The notes beneath the pieces are model-generated. The model searched no databases. It saw only the letters and a list, made by a program, of their open reading frames with translations, and was not told the origin of the DNA. A stretch of DNA of 16,057 nucleotides from Clostridia bacterium (lineage in GTDB: Bacteria > Bacillota > Clostridia > Oscillospirales > CAG-272). Below, in pieces: positions 1 to 6,222 of this stretch (position 1 is the first letter of the stretch; each line of letters starts with the position of its first letter). The stretch is from NCBI GenBank assembly GCA_017452565.1, contig JAFTMF010000174.1, positions 1-16,057 on the forward strand, given 5' to 3'. Made by a program: the position numbers and the translations under genes.

Positions 1-1145
1 GCAATATGCTCCCCACCGCACTCTCCCAGATCGTGGAGGCTGCAGGAAAGCTCACCTTCGGCATTCTCCTTGCCCGCTGGGCAATGCTCCGCTACAAGGA
101 CGCCTCTTCAGCGGCATCCTTCGCTGTGCTGGGCGTGACCATCGGCACCTTCCTCGCCCTCCTTTGCCTGCTTCCGGCGTGGATCAGAGAGACTCGCCGT
201 GCCCCGCGCATTTCCAAAGAGGAGGATCGGGAGGGCGCTCTGTCCATCACCAAGCGGCTGGTGAAAATCGCCCTGCCCGTGACTCTGTCCAGTTCGGTGA
301 TGAGCCTTGCGGGGCTTCTGGACCTCTTCCTGGTGCTCCGCCGTCTCACCGATGCGGGCTACACCCCCGGCGTTGCCAACGCCCTCTACGGCAGTTATTC
401 GGGGCTTGCGGTGACCCTCGCCAATATGCCGACCGTGCTCATCACACCCATCGCCTGCGCGGCGGTGCCCCTGCTGTCTTCCGCCATCTCACGGGGGAGG
501 GAGGAGATCGCCCGAACTATCGCAGGCACCGCTCTGCGAGTGACCGTCCTCATCGCCGCTCCCTGTGCCGTGGGGATGTCGCTGCTCTCTCCCCAAATCC
601 TCCGCTTGCTCTTCGACGATGCTATGGCGGAGGGTGCCGCTCCCTATCTGACTCTGCTGGCACCTTCGATTTTGTTCATCGCCCTCTGCAACGTGTCGGG
701 GGCACTCCTCCAAGCTATGGGCAAGGTGAAAACGCCCCTTCTCTCTATGACCGTGGGAGCGGTGGTGAAGCTGATCTCGGCGTGGTTTTTGCTGAAGGAG
801 CGAGGGATGGCAGGCGCGCCCATCAGCACTTTTTTGTGCTATCTGGTCATCACCGCCCTCAATCTCGCCGCCCTTGCCAGAGAAGGGGTGAAGATCACCT
901 TCGGGGGGATTTTCGGGAAATCGCTCTTTGCCGCCCTTGCCTGCGGTGCGACGGCGATTCTTGGGCAAGCGGCACTGGAATCGAAGCTGGGCGATCTTGC
1001 CTGCATCCCTGCCGCAGGATTGGGTGCAGTGGTATATCTGCTCCTCCTGCTGATGCTGGGTGGGATCACCCGTGCCGAATGGCGGCTGATCCCCGGAGGC
1101 AGAGCGGTCTGCCGTCGGCTGGAGAAGTGGGGACTGCTACGATAG
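1..1145 (+). CDS. yabM: YabM/SpoVB-type MurJ/MATE-superfamily flippase, 5' truncated
   Basis: This is a polytopic membrane protein cut by the window start. The frame is open to base 1, and the first ATG in view (6) is probably internal, because about 380 residues are visible against the roughly 500 usual for the family. It shows many hydrophobic helices separated by short basic loops and a pattern typical of the polysaccharide-biosynthesis/SpoVB group, for example the PTVLITPIACAAVPLLSSA stretch. Members of this MVF/MATE-like group move undecaprenyl-linked precursors across the membrane. SpoVB acts in spore cortex synthesis and YabM is its paralogue. The downstream order (mazG, S4 protein, yabP, yabQ, divIC) matches the Bacillus subtilis yabM locus, which favours YabM over SpoVB. 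The gene ends at a TAG and is followed at once by a strong hairpin terminator. The family is confident; the exact paralogue is inference from synteny. Confidence 0.8.
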   Translation, partial: NMLPTALSQIVEAAGKLTFGILLARWAMLRYKDASSAASFAVLGVTIGTFLALLCLLPAWIRETRRAPRISKEEDREGALSITKRLVKIALPVTLSSSVMSLAGLLDLFLVLRRLTDAGYTPGVANALYGSYSGLAVTLANMPTVLITPIACAAVPLLSSAISRGREEIARTIAGTALRVTVLIAAPCAVGMSLLSPQILRLLFDDAMAEGAAPYLTLLAPSILFIALCNVSGALLQAMGKVKTPLLSMTVGAVVKLISAWFLLKERGMAGAPISTFLCYLVITALNLAALAREGVKITFGGIFGKSLFAALACGATAILGQAALESKLGDLACIPAAGLGAVVYLLLLLMLGGITRAEWRLIPGGRAVCRRLEKWGLLR

Positions 1146-1147
1146 AG

Positions 1148-1184
1148 AAACGGCTACGGATCAGTGGAATCCGTAGCCGTTTTT
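1148..1184 (+). terminator. Rho-independent terminator after yabM
   Basis: A perfect 14-bp stem (1148-1161 with 1169-1182, arms AAACGGCTACGGAT and its complement) encloses a 7-nt loop and runs into TTTTT. It starts 3 nt after the yabM stop, so it separates yabM from the ADP-ribosylglycohydrolase transcript. Confidence 0.9.
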
Positions 1185-1193
1185 GCGTTTCTC

Positions 1194-1222
1194 TTGCTTT
1201 TTTCTTTATTTTGTGATATAAT
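1194..1222 (+). promoter_or_regulatory. SigA-type promoter for the ADP-ribosylglycohydrolase/mazG unit
   Basis: A -35 TTGCTT (1194-1199), a 17-bp spacer and a consensus -10 TATAAT (1217-1222) preceded by TGA, making an extended -10. The predicted transcript start near 1229 falls on the upstream candidate ATG at 1230, which supports translation from the ATG at 1254. Confidence 0.8.
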
Positions 1223-1253
1223 ACATCCAATGATTCAAAAAGGCGGTGAGGAG

Positions 1254-2081
1254 ATGTTCGGCGCAATTTACGGAGACGTGATCGGCTCATATTACGAGGT
1301 GCACTATACCAAAGACATCGCCTTTCCTCTTCATCCCGACAGCATCTTTACCGATGACAGCGTGCTGACTGCCGCCGTTTGCAAAGCGATCTTGCAAAAT
1401 CCCGCCGAGATCAGCCGCTTCGGTCTGCGCAAACGGGCGGAGGAATACGCCGCACAGTATCGGCAGTTTTACTCCTATTTTCCCAATGCAGGATTTGGGA
1501 ATCTGTTTTCCAAGTGGGCAAGAGATCCCTATGCAAGACGGGGACGGAGTTTTGGAAACGGTGCCGCTATGCGGGTGATCCCCATCGGTTACGCCTATGA
1601 GACGCTGGAGCAAACCCTATTGCAGGCAAAGGCAAGCTGCCTTGCTACCCACAACCATCGAGAAGCCATCCAAGGCGCACAAGCGGTTGCCGCTGCAGTG
1701 TTTTTGGCTCGCAATGGCGAGACCAAAGAAGCCATTCGTTCGTATTTGCAAAAGCGATTCGGCTACGATCTCACCCTGACGCTTGCCGAGATTCGGGAGC
1801 ATCATACCTTCAATAGCCGAACCGCATACAGTGTTCCCCCTGCCATCATCGCATTTTTAGAGTCCACCGATTACGAGAGCGCCCTGCGAGGAGCAGTTTC
1901 TCTGGGCGGCGATGCCGATACAGAGGCTTGTATCGCAGGAGGGATTGCCGAAGCTTATTATCGTGAGATCCCCGACGCCATCCGCCGCTTTTGCAATCCC
2001 AAGATCGACAGCACCATCCGCAGGACGGTGTGGGAGTTTTGCGATCACTATGGGTTGATGAACCAACCAAAGGAGAAGTAA
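1254..2081 (+). CDS. ADP-ribosylglycohydrolase family protein
   Basis: A 275-residue protein of the DraG/ARH family, whose members hydrolyse ADP-ribose from modified proteins, nucleic acids or small molecules using two bound magnesium ions. The metal-binding motifs are present: GAIYGDVIGS near residue 3, TDDS at 33-36, a THNHREA histidine segment in the middle, and GGDADT at 218-223. The length is normal for the bacterial family. I chose the ATG at 1254 because the family N-terminus begins M-x-GA-x-GD, an AAGGCGG-like ribosome binding site lies 7-8 nt upstream, and the in-frame ATG at 1230 sits at the predicted transcription start. mazG follows after 4 nt, so the two are probably cotranscribed. 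The gene sits inside a sporulation/division neighbourhood where it is not a standard member. Its substrate cannot be told from sequence. Confidence 0.9.
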   Translation: MFGAIYGDVIGSYYEVHYTKDIAFPLHPDSIFTDDSVLTAAVCKAILQNPAEISRFGLRKRAEEYAAQYRQFYSYFPNAGFGNLFSKWARDPYARRGRSFGNGAAMRVIPIGYAYETLEQTLLQAKASCLATHNHREAIQGAQAVAAAVFLARNGETKEAIRSYLQKRFGYDLTLTLAEIREHHTFNSRTAYSVPPAIIAFLESTDYESALRGAVSLGGDADTEACIAGGIAEAYYREIPDAIRRFCNPKIDSTIRRTVWEFCDHYGLMNQPKEK

Positions 2082-2085
2082 AAAA

Positions 2086-2511
2086 ATGAATAAACCCATG
2101 AATATATCCGCCGAAAAAGCACGCCTGTGCGGACAATCCCGCTTTACCGTAGAGGATCTCTCTACCCTCGTTGCCATCCTGCGCTCCCCCGAGGGATGTG
2201 ATTGGGACGTGGAGCAGACCCACGAGTCTCTCCGCTCCTGTCTAGTCAACGAGACGGCAGAGGTAGTGGAAGCCATTGACAATGCCGACAATACCTCTCT
2301 CAAGGAAGAGCTGGGCGATCTCTTGCTTCAGATTATCTTTCACACCATCATCGCCGAGGAAGAGGGCGCCTTTACGATGGAGGACGTAGTTACCGAGATC
2401 TGCAAAAAGATGCTCTTCCGCCATCCTCACGTATTCAAGGGAGAAGAAAAGCCCGATTGGAACGCCATCAAAGCCGCCGAAAAAGAGTTGAGACGGACGG
2501 GAAAGTGGTAA
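2086..2511 (+). CDS. mazG: MazG-family nucleoside triphosphate pyrophosphohydrolase
   Basis: A 141-residue single-domain MazG protein. The family cleaves nucleoside triphosphates to monophosphate and pyrophosphate, cleaning the nucleotide pool of aberrant or stress-related NTPs. The signature is clear: LRSPEGCDWD at 32-41, the Glu-rich helix with E56, E59 and E62, EELGD at 74-78 supplying the other metal ligands, and the terminal KMLFRHPHVF. In Bacillus the syntenic YabN carries an N-terminal tetrapyrrole-methylase-like domain; here there is no room for one, so only the MazG half is encoded. The ATG at 2086 has AGGAG (2071-2075) upstream; an in-frame ATG at 2098 is possible. It lies 4 nt behind the ADP-ribosylglycohydrolase stop, so translation may be coupled. 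Confidence 0.93.
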   Translation: MNKPMNISAEKARLCGQSRFTVEDLSTLVAILRSPEGCDWDVEQTHESLRSCLVNETAEVVEAIDNADNTSLKEELGDLLLQIIFHTIIAEEEGAFTMEDVVTEICKKMLFRHPHVFKGEEKPDWNAIKAAEKELRRTGKW

Positions 2512-2546
2512 TTTTGCCGTTTTATGCTATTGTTCATATTTTATTT

Positions 2547-2578
2547 ACAAATCCTCCCCTTGCGTGGGGAGGATTTGT
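2547..2578 (+). terminator. GC-rich hairpin after mazG (probable terminator, overlaps next promoter)
   Basis: A perfect 13-bp stem (2547-2559 with 2566-2578, arm ACAAATCCTCCCC) with a 6-nt loop TTGCGT. The tail is GTGTTATAC rather than a run of T, so termination efficiency is uncertain. The loop coincides with the -35 element of the downstream promoter. Confidence 0.55.
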
Positions 2579-2588
2579 GTGTTATACT
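2560..2588 (+). promoter_or_regulatory. Promoter for rqcP (yabO)
   Basis: A -35-like TTGCGT (2560-2565) lying in the hairpin loop, a 17-bp spacer made largely of the right arm of the stem, and -10 TATACT (2583-2588) preceded by TGT (extended -10). The -35 is weak (3 of 6), but the extended -10 and exact spacing match other promoters here. Confidence 0.6.
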
Positions 2589-2621
2589 TAAATTGTATCA
2601 CTATCCGATAATGAGGTATAT

Positions 2622-2867
2622 ATGCGTTTAGATAAATATTTGAAGGTTTCCCGTATCATCAAGCGGAGAACCGTAGCCAACGATGCCTGCGATGGTGCAC
2701 ACGTGACTGTCAACGGCAGAGAAGCAAAGGCATCCTATCAGGTCAAGGTAGGCGACGTGATCGAGGTCGCGTTCGGTGCGCGCACCCTGAAGGTGCGGGT
2801 GTTGGACATCTCCGAGACTGTGAAAAAGGCGGAAGCCACCGCTATGTATGAGGTTATTTCCCAATAA
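2622..2867 (+). CDS. rqcP: S4-domain RNA-binding protein RqcP (YabO)
   Basis: An 81-residue protein that is essentially a single S4 RNA-binding domain, with the family N-terminus MRLDKYLKVSRIIKRRTVA and the VNGREAK and VKVGDVIEV segments. RqcP (formerly YabO) binds stalled 50S-peptidyl-tRNA complexes and works with RqcH to add alanine tails in bacterial ribosome-associated quality control. The ATG at 2622 has GAGG (2613-2616) upstream. Its place just before yabP, yabQ and divIC is the conserved Bacillus/Clostridia order. The gene for the HU protein that often precedes it in Clostridia is absent here. Confidence 0.92.
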   Translation: MRLDKYLKVSRIIKRRTVANDACDGAHVTVNGREAKASYQVKVGDVIEVAFGARTLKVRVLDISETVKKAEATAMYEVISQ

Positions 2868-2869
2868 TT

Positions 2870-2898
2870 GCATAATTCCAAGTCTCCTCTCGTAAACT
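2870..2898 (+). promoter_or_regulatory. Possible SigE-type sporulation promoter for yabPQ
   Basis: GCATAAT (2870-2876), a 14-bp gap, then CGTAAACT (2891-2898). This resembles the mother-cell SigE consensus (a -35 like ATATT and a -10 like CATACANT) with two or three mismatches. It starts 2 nt after the rqcP stop and 30 nt before the yabP start. In Bacillus yabQ is a SigE-dependent cortex gene. The match is suggestive only. Confidence 0.4.
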
Positions 2899-2927
2899 GG
2901 AAAAGAACCGGTGAAAGGAGGAGCATT

Positions 2928-3218
2928 ATGAACGAGGGAATGAAGAACCCGGGGCATACCGTCACCATCTGCAATCGGCAGAGCGTTCTGCTCACGGGCG
3001 TGGAGGACGTCCTGAATTTCGACGAGGGAGCGGTAGTGCTGGCCACTACGCTGGGCACTCTTGCCATCGAAGGAGAAGGGCTCCACATTAAGCAAATGAA
3101 CGTAGACAGCCGAGAGTTCGGCATCGAGGGCAAAATCAGCTCGCTGGTCTATCTGGACAAACGCGGCCGCAGGCGTGGACTGTTTCATCGAAGCGGAGAT
3201 GCGGAGCATAGCAGGTGA
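2928..3218 (+). CDS. yabP: Sporulation protein YabP
   Basis: A 96-residue protein of the YabP family, found in endospore formers and expressed in the mother cell. It shows the family's N-terminal HTVTICNRQSVLLTGVEDVLNFDE and the beta-rich TTLGTLAIEGEGLHI core, with a basic tail (KRGRRR). Its biochemical role is not established. The start at 2928 has a strong AAAGGAGGAG site (2914-2923). An in-frame ATG exists upstream at 2868 but lies before this site and inside the candidate promoter, so it is rejected. The stop overlaps the GTG start of yabQ by four bases (GTGA), indicating translational coupling. Confidence 0.9.
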   Translation: MNEGMKNPGHTVTICNRQSVLLTGVEDVLNFDEGAVVLATTLGTLAIEGEGLHIKQMNVDSREFGIEGKISSLVYLDKRGRRRGLFHRSGDAEHSR

Positions 3219-3868
3219 CACAGTATCTCTACCAAGAGAGCCTGACGCTGCTTTGGGTGCGAGCCATTCTATGGGGGGCGATGCTGGGAGCCGCTTACTC
3301 GGTTTTCGGCATCCGCCGAGCCGCCTTTCAAAGGCTTCGGATTCCCCGCATCATCGGTTCCATTTGCTTGCAGGTTGAGGATTTTCTCATTTTCGTAGTG
3401 GGAGCGTTAGGGCTTTGCATCCTCTATTTTACCACCACCCGAGGGGTATTGCGATTGATGGCAATTCCTGCAATCGTGCTGGGAATCCTGGCGTGGCGGC
3501 TCTCCGGCGGTCGGCTGGTGACCCTGTGTACCGATGGGATTTTGAATCTCCTCGCCCGTCTTTGCCGTTGGACTGAGCGACGGATACTGTCGCCCATTGG
3601 AATCTGTATCCGGCGCAGATGGCGATGGATCGTGGCAAAGCGGAAAGCGGCGAAGCAGCGGCGGCAGGCTCGGAAGCTGGAAGCGCTGGCAAGAAAGCTG
3701 ACGCCTCGCTATCAACGGGCACTCTCTGCGGCTTGTCTTGCGGGAACGCTGCCGACTTTAGACCGGTGGACTCGAGGCAAAGAGAAAATGGGGAAGCGGA
3801 TTGCCCGAAAAAACGGTGACAGACGAAGCTCCAAAGGCGTAATGAAGTTAAATCAAAAATCATCATAG
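3215..3868 (+). CDS. yabQ: Spore cortex biosynthesis membrane protein YabQ
   Basis: A 217-residue membrane protein starting at GTG within the yabP stop (GTGA overlap), with GGAG about 8-10 nt upstream. Hydrophobic segments lie near residues 13-31, 53-72 and 80-97, followed by a strongly basic helical region (about 115-165) and a hydrophilic tail. The N-terminal LLWVRAILWGAMLGAAYSVF resembles the YabQ family, in which the protein is needed for spore cortex formation in Bacillus. Length is close to the usual 200 or so. The identification rests on weak sequence conservation plus exact position between yabP and divIC. Confidence 0.82.
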   Translation: MTQYLYQESLTLLWVRAILWGAMLGAAYSVFGIRRAAFQRLRIPRIIGSICLQVEDFLIFVVGALGLCILYFTTTRGVLRLMAIPAIVLGILAWRLSGGRLVTLCTDGILNLLARLCRWTERRILSPIGICIRRRWRWIVAKRKAAKQRRQARKLEALARKLTPRYQRALSAACLAGTLPTLDRWTRGKEKMGKRIARKNGDRRSSKGVMKLNQKSS

Positions 3869-3894
3869 ATAATTGTAAAGAAAGGATCGTCAAA

Positions 3895-4173
3895 ATGAGA
3901 AAAAGAGGAAACGTATTTGTAGGACTGTTGTGCTTTTCACTGGCAATTTTTTGTCTGATTTCCATCATAACCACGCAGATGGAGCTTACCAAGTCTCAAA
4001 AGGAAGAGGAAGAGCTGATTGAGATGGTTGGAAAGGTCCAAGACGAGGTGGACGAAATGCGATATGATCTGGAGCGCGAGATTGACGATCAGTACATTAT
4101 CGAGTTTGCAAGAGAGAAACTGGGACTTCATCTGCCCGGCGAAACTATCTTCCGGTATATTACCAAGCATTGA
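3895..4173 (+). CDS. divIC: Septum formation initiator, DivIC/FtsB family
   Basis: A 92-residue bitopic protein with a short basic cytoplasmic N-terminus, one transmembrane segment (about 8-27), a coiled-coil rich in Glu/Lys/Leu (about 30-65), and the family C-terminal motif EFAREKLGLHLPGE. DivIC forms a complex with FtsL and DivIB at the division septum. The ATG at 3895 has AAAGGA upstream. It ends the conserved sporulation/division cluster and may be read from the yabP or rqcP promoters, since no separate promoter is obvious in the 26-nt gap after yabQ. Confidence 0.9.
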   Translation: MRKRGNVFVGLLCFSLAIFCLISIITTQMELTKSQKEEEELIEMVGKVQDEVDEMRYDLEREIDDQYIIEFAREKLGLHLPGETIFRYITKH

Positions 4174-4197
4174 TCTATCTATCCATACATACAACCG

Positions 4198-4231
4198 AAA
4201 AACCGCCCTGCACGTTTGTGCAGGGCGGTTT
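4198..4231 (-). terminator. Terminator for the GH93-like gene, shared with divIC
   Basis: A perfect 14-bp stem (4200-4213 with 4218-4231, arm AAACCGCCCTGCAC) with a 4-nt loop. On the minus strand it is followed by TTTTT (complement of 4198-4202), a canonical terminator for the gene ending at 4242. On the plus strand the T-run is only three, so it may also stop divIC transcripts less efficiently. Confidence 0.9.
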
Positions 4232-4241
4232 GCGTTGGAAA

Positions 4242-5906
4242 TTACTTTTCTTGGTAGCTTGCAAAACCGTCCAGACGGATTTTCGCAATTTTCAGCTCGC
4301 TGAACTGATAATGGTACTGAGGATCGTCGGGGAAGACGTTGTTGATGTAGTAGATCGAGCCGTCCGAGCCGGTGAAGAAGCCGAAGCTGTAAGCGTAGTT
4401 GGCGCCCGATTCTTTGGCGTAGTCAAATTCCAGCGGTGCCTTAATGGGCTGCCAGCTCTTGCCAAGGTCGAAGCTGAGGTAGAGATCGGAGGAGGTGGTC
4501 ACGTCTTCACTACCGAATCTGCCTGCCGCAATCACCGTGCCCATAGGGCCGCCCGCGGGGGTCCATTCGCAGTAGGGGGTACAGCCGGTGAAGCCCTTGA
4601 TGCCTGCGGTGATCAGCGTGCCCTTGGACTGGGGATCATCCCATTCGGTGAGCTTCTTGGAGGTCTTGTAATACACGGGACCGCCCTGCTCGCCGATCAT
4701 TTCGTAGACGATGAGATAACCCTCGTTGCCCATCTTGGCAACCGATACCATACCGGGGCGCAGACCCTGATTGGTGGGGGCTACGCAGTATTTCTTCTCG
4801 CCCCAAGTTTTGCCGTCCTTGGATACACGGAACACCAGTCGCTGACCGCCGCTCTTGGAGACTTCGGTCTCGTCGGAGTAGAAGCAAACCAGCGAGCCGT
4901 CCTCGTCACAGATCAGGAAGGGCTCGTACATACCGTCGGACAGACCGTTGCCGGTGTCCACGATGGTGTACTGTTCCCAAGATTTGCCAAGGTCAAAGCT
5001 GCGCCAGATGCTGATCTGCATAGTCTGCTGATTCTCTGCATCGTGGGAGCAACCCGAGAGGAGCAGGGTGCCTGCAGGCATATCGCCGACCTGACAGGGC
5101 AGCTCGTACAGATGGGGCTGCCAGTTACCGATGAGGCCGGGGGTCAGCGTCTCCGATACCGAGGCGATGCGGCGCCAGCTGGTGCCGCCGTTGGTGCTGC
5201 GATAAACGGGGAAGGAGGGGTCTGCCCACTGGCTGGTGGCAAACATCGTTCCGTTGTTCTCGCCGTTGTATTTCAGCTCGATGACTCGTCCGTAGGTGGG
5301 CCACATAGCGTGTCTGGGCTCAACGGTAGCGGTAAACTCGGTCTCTGCCACGGTGAGGTTGGACAAAACCGAGGTGGTGGGAGCGCAGGTGCCCAGCGTT
5401 GTGAAGGGCTCTGCGAAGGCGATCGTCTTGCCGGAGGCTACCACGTACTGATCGATAAACTGGCGCAGGGCATACAGTAGAGCGTTTTCATCGGCGCCGT
5501 AAATGACGATCTTCTTGCCGGTGAAGCGGATGACGTAGTTCTCACCCTTGCCGGAGGCGGTAAGATCTGCGGCAGCGCTGTCGGTATCGGTGCGGTTGGT
5601 AGCGCCGATCAGGATTTCGGGAGCGTTTTCATCGGGCTTCTCACCCTTCAGAAGCGAATCGTTTTTCACCGCCAGCTTGGTGCCGGTGGCCGACTCAATC
5701 AGCTCGCCAAAGGTGCCGATGGCGGTGCGAACGGTTTTGCTCAGAGAGGTGGGATGAACGATGGTGAAATCGGTGAGATTGATAGAAGTGTCGGTAGCGG
5801 GCTTTTGGGAAGGATCGCCCCCTTCGTTTTTACAAGCGGTGAGCATACCAACGGAGGTAAATGCACAGGTCAGTGCCAACAGGGCAGAAAGAATACGTTT
5901 TTTCAT
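4242..5906 (-). CDS. Secreted lipoprotein, sialidase-fold (BNR) hydrolase resembling GH93 exo-arabinanase
   Basis: A 554-residue lipoprotein with a signal peptide and lipobox LTAC (Cys25). Residues 45-160 look like an accessory alpha/beta domain of the kind found before glycosidase domains (GTFGELIE, PEILIGATNR, ALLYALRQF). From about 195 to the end is a five-or-six-bladed propeller with four Asp-boxes: STNGGTSW (237-244), SFDLGKSW (303-310), VSKDGKTW (361-368) and SFDLGKSW (478-485). The motifs YEPFL (327), VCFYSDE (340) and RPGM (383) recall GH93 exo-1,5-alpha-L-arabinanases more than GH33 sialidases; that assignment is from memory of the family. The ATG at 5906 is chosen because AAAAAGGAG lies 8 nt upstream and a lipoprotein signal begins there; the frame is open further upstream but without a signal. 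The substrate is probably arabinan, unproven. Confidence 0.75.
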   Translation of the reverse strand: MKKRILSALLALTCAFTSVGMLTACKNEGGDPSQKPATDTSINLTDFTIVHPTSLSKTVRTAIGTFGELIESATGTKLAVKNDSLLKGEKPDENAPEILIGATNRTDTDSAAADLTASGKGENYVIRFTGKKIVIYGADENALLYALRQFIDQYVVASGKTIAFAEPFTTLGTCAPTTSVLSNLTVAETEFTATVEPRHAMWPTYGRVIELKYNGENNGTMFATSQWADPSFPVYRSTNGGTSWRRIASVSETLTPGLIGNWQPHLYELPCQVGDMPAGTLLLSGCSHDAENQQTMQISIWRSFDLGKSWEQYTIVDTGNGLSDGMYEPFLICDEDGSLVCFYSDETEVSKSGGQRLVFRVSKDGKTWGEKKYCVAPTNQGLRPGMVSVAKMGNEGYLIVYEMIGEQGGPVYYKTSKKLTEWDDPQSKGTLITAGIKGFTGCTPYCEWTPAGGPMGTVIAAGRFGSEDVTTSSDLYLSFDLGKSWQPIKAPLEFDYAKESGANYAYSFGFFTGSDGSIYYINNVFPDDPQYHYQFSELKIAKIRLDGFASYQEK

Positions 5907-5989
5907 AAAAATAACTCCTTTTTGATGATGAAAGGTGCAATGGAAGAACGTTTCTGTAATATGGTTTGTGTTTTTTGGGAAAGTGGGGA
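5907..5989 (-). other. Gap between ACP and the GH93-like lipoprotein
   Basis: 83 bases containing only the AAAAAGGAG ribosome binding site (5915-5923). I see no hairpin terminator after the ACP gene and no convincing promoter, so the lipoprotein may be transcribed together with the ABC/ACP genes or from a non-canonical promoter. Confidence 0.5.
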
Positions 5990-6217
5990 TTATAGATGAT
6001 CCTCCAGCCAAACCGAAAGGTCGGAGATGGAGCGCATCTCAATCACGGCGCTGTCGGGGACGTAGATGCCGTAGAGATCCTCAACCTTGGAAAGCAGTTC
6101 CACAACGTGGAGGGAGTCAGCCCCCAGCTCTTCATAAGAGAGCAGGGGATTGATCTCTTCTTCCGCAACGTCTAAAATCTCAGCGGCAAGGTGGATGAGT
6201 TTATCGAAGATGGTCAT
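5990..6217 (-). CDS. Stand-alone acyl carrier protein
   Basis: A 75-residue acidic four-helix protein with the phosphopantetheine attachment motif GADSLHVVEL, Ser35 being the modified serine. It is the size of a fatty-acid-synthesis ACP, but the C-terminal half (SKVEDLYGIYVPDSAVIEM) departs from the usual EFGIEIPDED pattern, so it may be a specialised ACP rather than the housekeeping AcpP. It begins 5 nt after the stop of the second ABC subunit, with a GAAGGAA site inside that gene's end, which indicates one operon. No fab, pks or nrps gene is visible. Its role with the exporter is unknown; it could carry an acyl group for a product that the exporter moves. Confidence 0.88.
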   Translation of the reverse strand: MTIFDKLIHLAAEILDVAEEEINPLLSYEELGADSLHVVELLSKVEDLYGIYVPDSAVIEMRSISDLSVWLEDHL

Positions 6218-6222
6218 TGTTG

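Noticed and set aside
164..1216. Overlapping plus-strand open frame inside yabM
   Set aside because: Its Arg/Pro/Ser-rich product is typical of an out-of-frame reading, it runs through the terminator hairpin, and the yabM frame carries the conserved membrane helices.
2868..2927. Upstream ATG extension of yabP
   Set aside because: The extra 20 residues are not family-like and precede the strong AAAGGAGGAG site at 2914-2923.
4170..5480. Long plus-strand open frame antisense to the lipoprotein gene
   Set aside because: It has no ribosome binding site, its product is low-complexity Gly/Val/Ala without a fold signal, and it covers a clear minus-strand glycosidase gene. It results from codon bias of the true gene.
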